NCBI RefSeq assembly: GCF_001730295.1
Contig: NZ_MIKA01000002.1
Coordinates: forward strand, 1 to 64,000
Direction: 5' to 3'
DNA: 64,000 nt
From: Enterococcus plantarum
GTDB taxonomy: Bacteria; Bacillota; Bacilli; Lactobacillales; Enterococcaceae
Shown here: piece after piece, positions 63,285-64,000 of the stretch
Layout of the letters: every line of letters starts with the position of its first letter
Numbering within the stretch: position 1 is the first letter of the stretch
Notes under the pieces: model-generated
The model's input: the letters and a program-made list of their open reading frames with translations, nothing else
Told to the model about the DNA's origin: nothing
The model's database searches: none
Program-made: the position numbers and the translations under genes

Positions 63285-63515
63285 ATGGCATACCATACCT
63301 ATGAATTCTTAAAAAAACGACGAAATGATCCTAAATGGCGGTCAGCATATATTTCTGCAAGAAATAAAAAAATTATTTCTTTTTTAGTCTTGGGAAATAT
63401 CATTCTTTGGGGTGCTATTTTTTGGCGATATATTGAGCGTAATAACATAGATGTGATGAGTTATCTGAATGAGCTTCAACAAAGAGTTCTGGATCGTTTA
63501 AACGAACTTTATTGA
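63285..63515 (+). CDS. Small single-pass membrane protein
   Basis: 76 residues from ATG 63285, eight bases after AAGGAG; the in-frame GTG 63276 overlaps that site. Basic N-terminus (YEFLKKRRNDPKWRSAYISA, RNKK), one membrane helix (about 31-49, ISFLVLGNIILWGAIFW) and an amphipathic C-terminus (SYLNELQQRVLDRLNELY). Family not recognised; the layout (positive-inside N-terminus, short extracellular helix) suits a small envelope protein. It faces the surface protein gene on the other strand across repeat R6. Confidence 0.65.
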   Translation: MAYHTYEFLKKRRNDPKWRSAYISARNKKIISFLVLGNIILWGAIFWRYIERNNIDVMSYLNELQQRVLDRLNELY

Positions 63516-63542
63516 GAAGAGAATTAATGGAAAAATAAGAAG

Positions 63543-63638
63543 AGGTTGGGACAGGAGTTGCTTCTGCGCCCACCGTTTGTTCGGTTACTAAGAGCCTGAA
63601 ACATAACCTTTTTAGTTATGTCCCAGGCTCTTCTTATT
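63543..63638 (+). repeat. Intergenic palindromic repeat copy R6 (most reduced) with terminator
   Basis: GGTTGGGACAGGAGTTGCTT, CTGCGCCCACCGTTTGTTCGG, then the same terminator as R2: AGCCTGAAACATAA / TTATGTCCCAGGCT. The whole inner palindrome is missing. Between convergent genes. Confidence 0.82.
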
Positions 63639-64000
63639 TTATCCGATTTTCCGTTTTCGATTATAGTCATACAAACCATAACCAGAAAGACCAATAATTA
63701 GTGAACCTAAACTACCATAAGCGACAATTGTTTCACCCATTTTCGGATAGTCCGCTGTTTTTCCTGCAGGTTTGGCTACTTTTACTTCGTCTGGTTTCGT
63801 TTTCATTGGATCTTTTGGATCTGGAGTTGGTACAGGTTCTGGTTTGTTTTTCTTATTGAACTCAGCTTCTGAAATAGAAATGATCCGTTCGCCTGGAAAG
63901 GCTTCTTTGTATTGTGCAAGATCGATAGTTGTTGCGGCATTGTATAGACGCAGGTTAGTTCCTTGTTTTAGATGATCGATGAAGATGGTATCTAAAGAAG
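63639..64000 (-). CDS. C-terminal end of a surface protein with atypical sorting signal (5' end beyond window)
   Basis: Minus-strand frame open at the right edge, ending TAA 63639-63641. About 120 residues visible: an extracellular part (NLRLYNAATTIDLAQYKEAF), a Pro/Lys/Asp-rich wall-spanning stretch (NKKNKPEPVPTPDPKDPMKT), then YPKMGE, a hydrophobic helix (TIVAYGSLGSLIIGLSGYGL) and basic tail NRKRKIG. The layout is that of a sortase substrate, but the motif is YPKMG rather than LPxTG. It may be anchored by a variant sortase, or stay as a membrane protein. Confidence 0.75.
   Translation of the reverse strand, partial: SLDTIFIDHLKQGTNLRLYNAATTIDLAQYKEAFPGERIISISEAEFNKKNKPEPVPTPDPKDPMKTKPDEVKVAKPAGKTADYPKMGETIVAYGSLGSLIIGLSGYGLYDYNRKRKIG

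Noticed and set aside
1-64000. CRISPR arrays, tRNA or rRNA genes
   Set aside because: No regularly spaced repeats and no cloverleaf or rRNA-like sequence was noticed on either strand.

Overview
The window is chromosomal DNA of a low-GC Gram-positive bacterium, almost certainly an Enterococcus. Evidence: a sigma-54/LevR-controlled mannose-family PTS operon followed by manO, proBA, a long dut-radA-yacL-ispD-ispF-gltX-cysE-cysS-mrnC-rlmB-rae1-sigma-veg-ispE-zinc ABC transporter-purR-glmU block, strong AGGAGG-type ribosome binding sites, and an enterococcal-type CHAP/DUF5776 cell-wall protein at the left edge. From memory the order resembles the first ~60 genes of E. faecalis, but the inserted genes and island suggest another species of the genus.

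Left part (1-12.2 kb): a partial CHAP cell-wall hydrolase; the mptR activator, a textbook -24/-12 promoter and the EIIB / EIIAB / EIIC / EIID / ManO genes for glucose/mannose uptake; a PadR repressor with a DUF1129 membrane protein; an HdeD-like membrane protein with a small duplicated helical protein; an HNH-type zinc-ribbon protein; a small membrane protein.

Accessory island (12.7-24.4 kb): a 715-residue coiled-coil protein, then a type VII (LXG) toxin operon whose effector chaperone and LXG toxin both carry in-frame stops while the presumed immunity gene is intact; an IS1182-family element with an internal stop and an apparent internal deletion; a lipoprotein gene whose last codons lie in the IS end; a small tyrosine recombinase with a promoter set inside an inverted repeat; then small membrane proteins, decayed genes, a GNAT acetyltransferase and a second lipoprotein with a premature amber codon.

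Middle (24.4-43 kb): mprF (cationic lipid resistance), a nucleoside hydrolase, an ECF sigma/DUF4179 anti-sigma pair with a recognisable autoregulatory promoter, a YfhO glycosyltransferase-like membrane protein, a PHP phosphatase, an XRE regulator, proline (proBA) and serine (serC-serA-DUF1015) biosynthesis, and an unknown polytopic membrane protein.

Right part (43-64 kb): the conserved housekeeping run, including a cysteine-type T-box leader before cysE-cysS, a nearly perfect Zur box before the zinc uptake operon, and possible PurBoxes before purR. The 2.6 kb gap between purR and glmU is rich in structured RNA: two tandem copies of a ~100-nt RNA whose stems show compensatory changes, each paired with an opposite-strand terminator; a nested palindrome over a tiny reading frame; an Fst-like toxin candidate; and a broken FusB-type EF-G-binding gene. 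The window ends with a small membrane protein and the 3' end of a surface protein with an unusual sorting signal.

Six copies of a long palindromic intergenic repeat, apparently related by internal deletions, sit mostly between convergent genes and carry strong terminators. No rRNA, tRNA or CRISPR array was seen.
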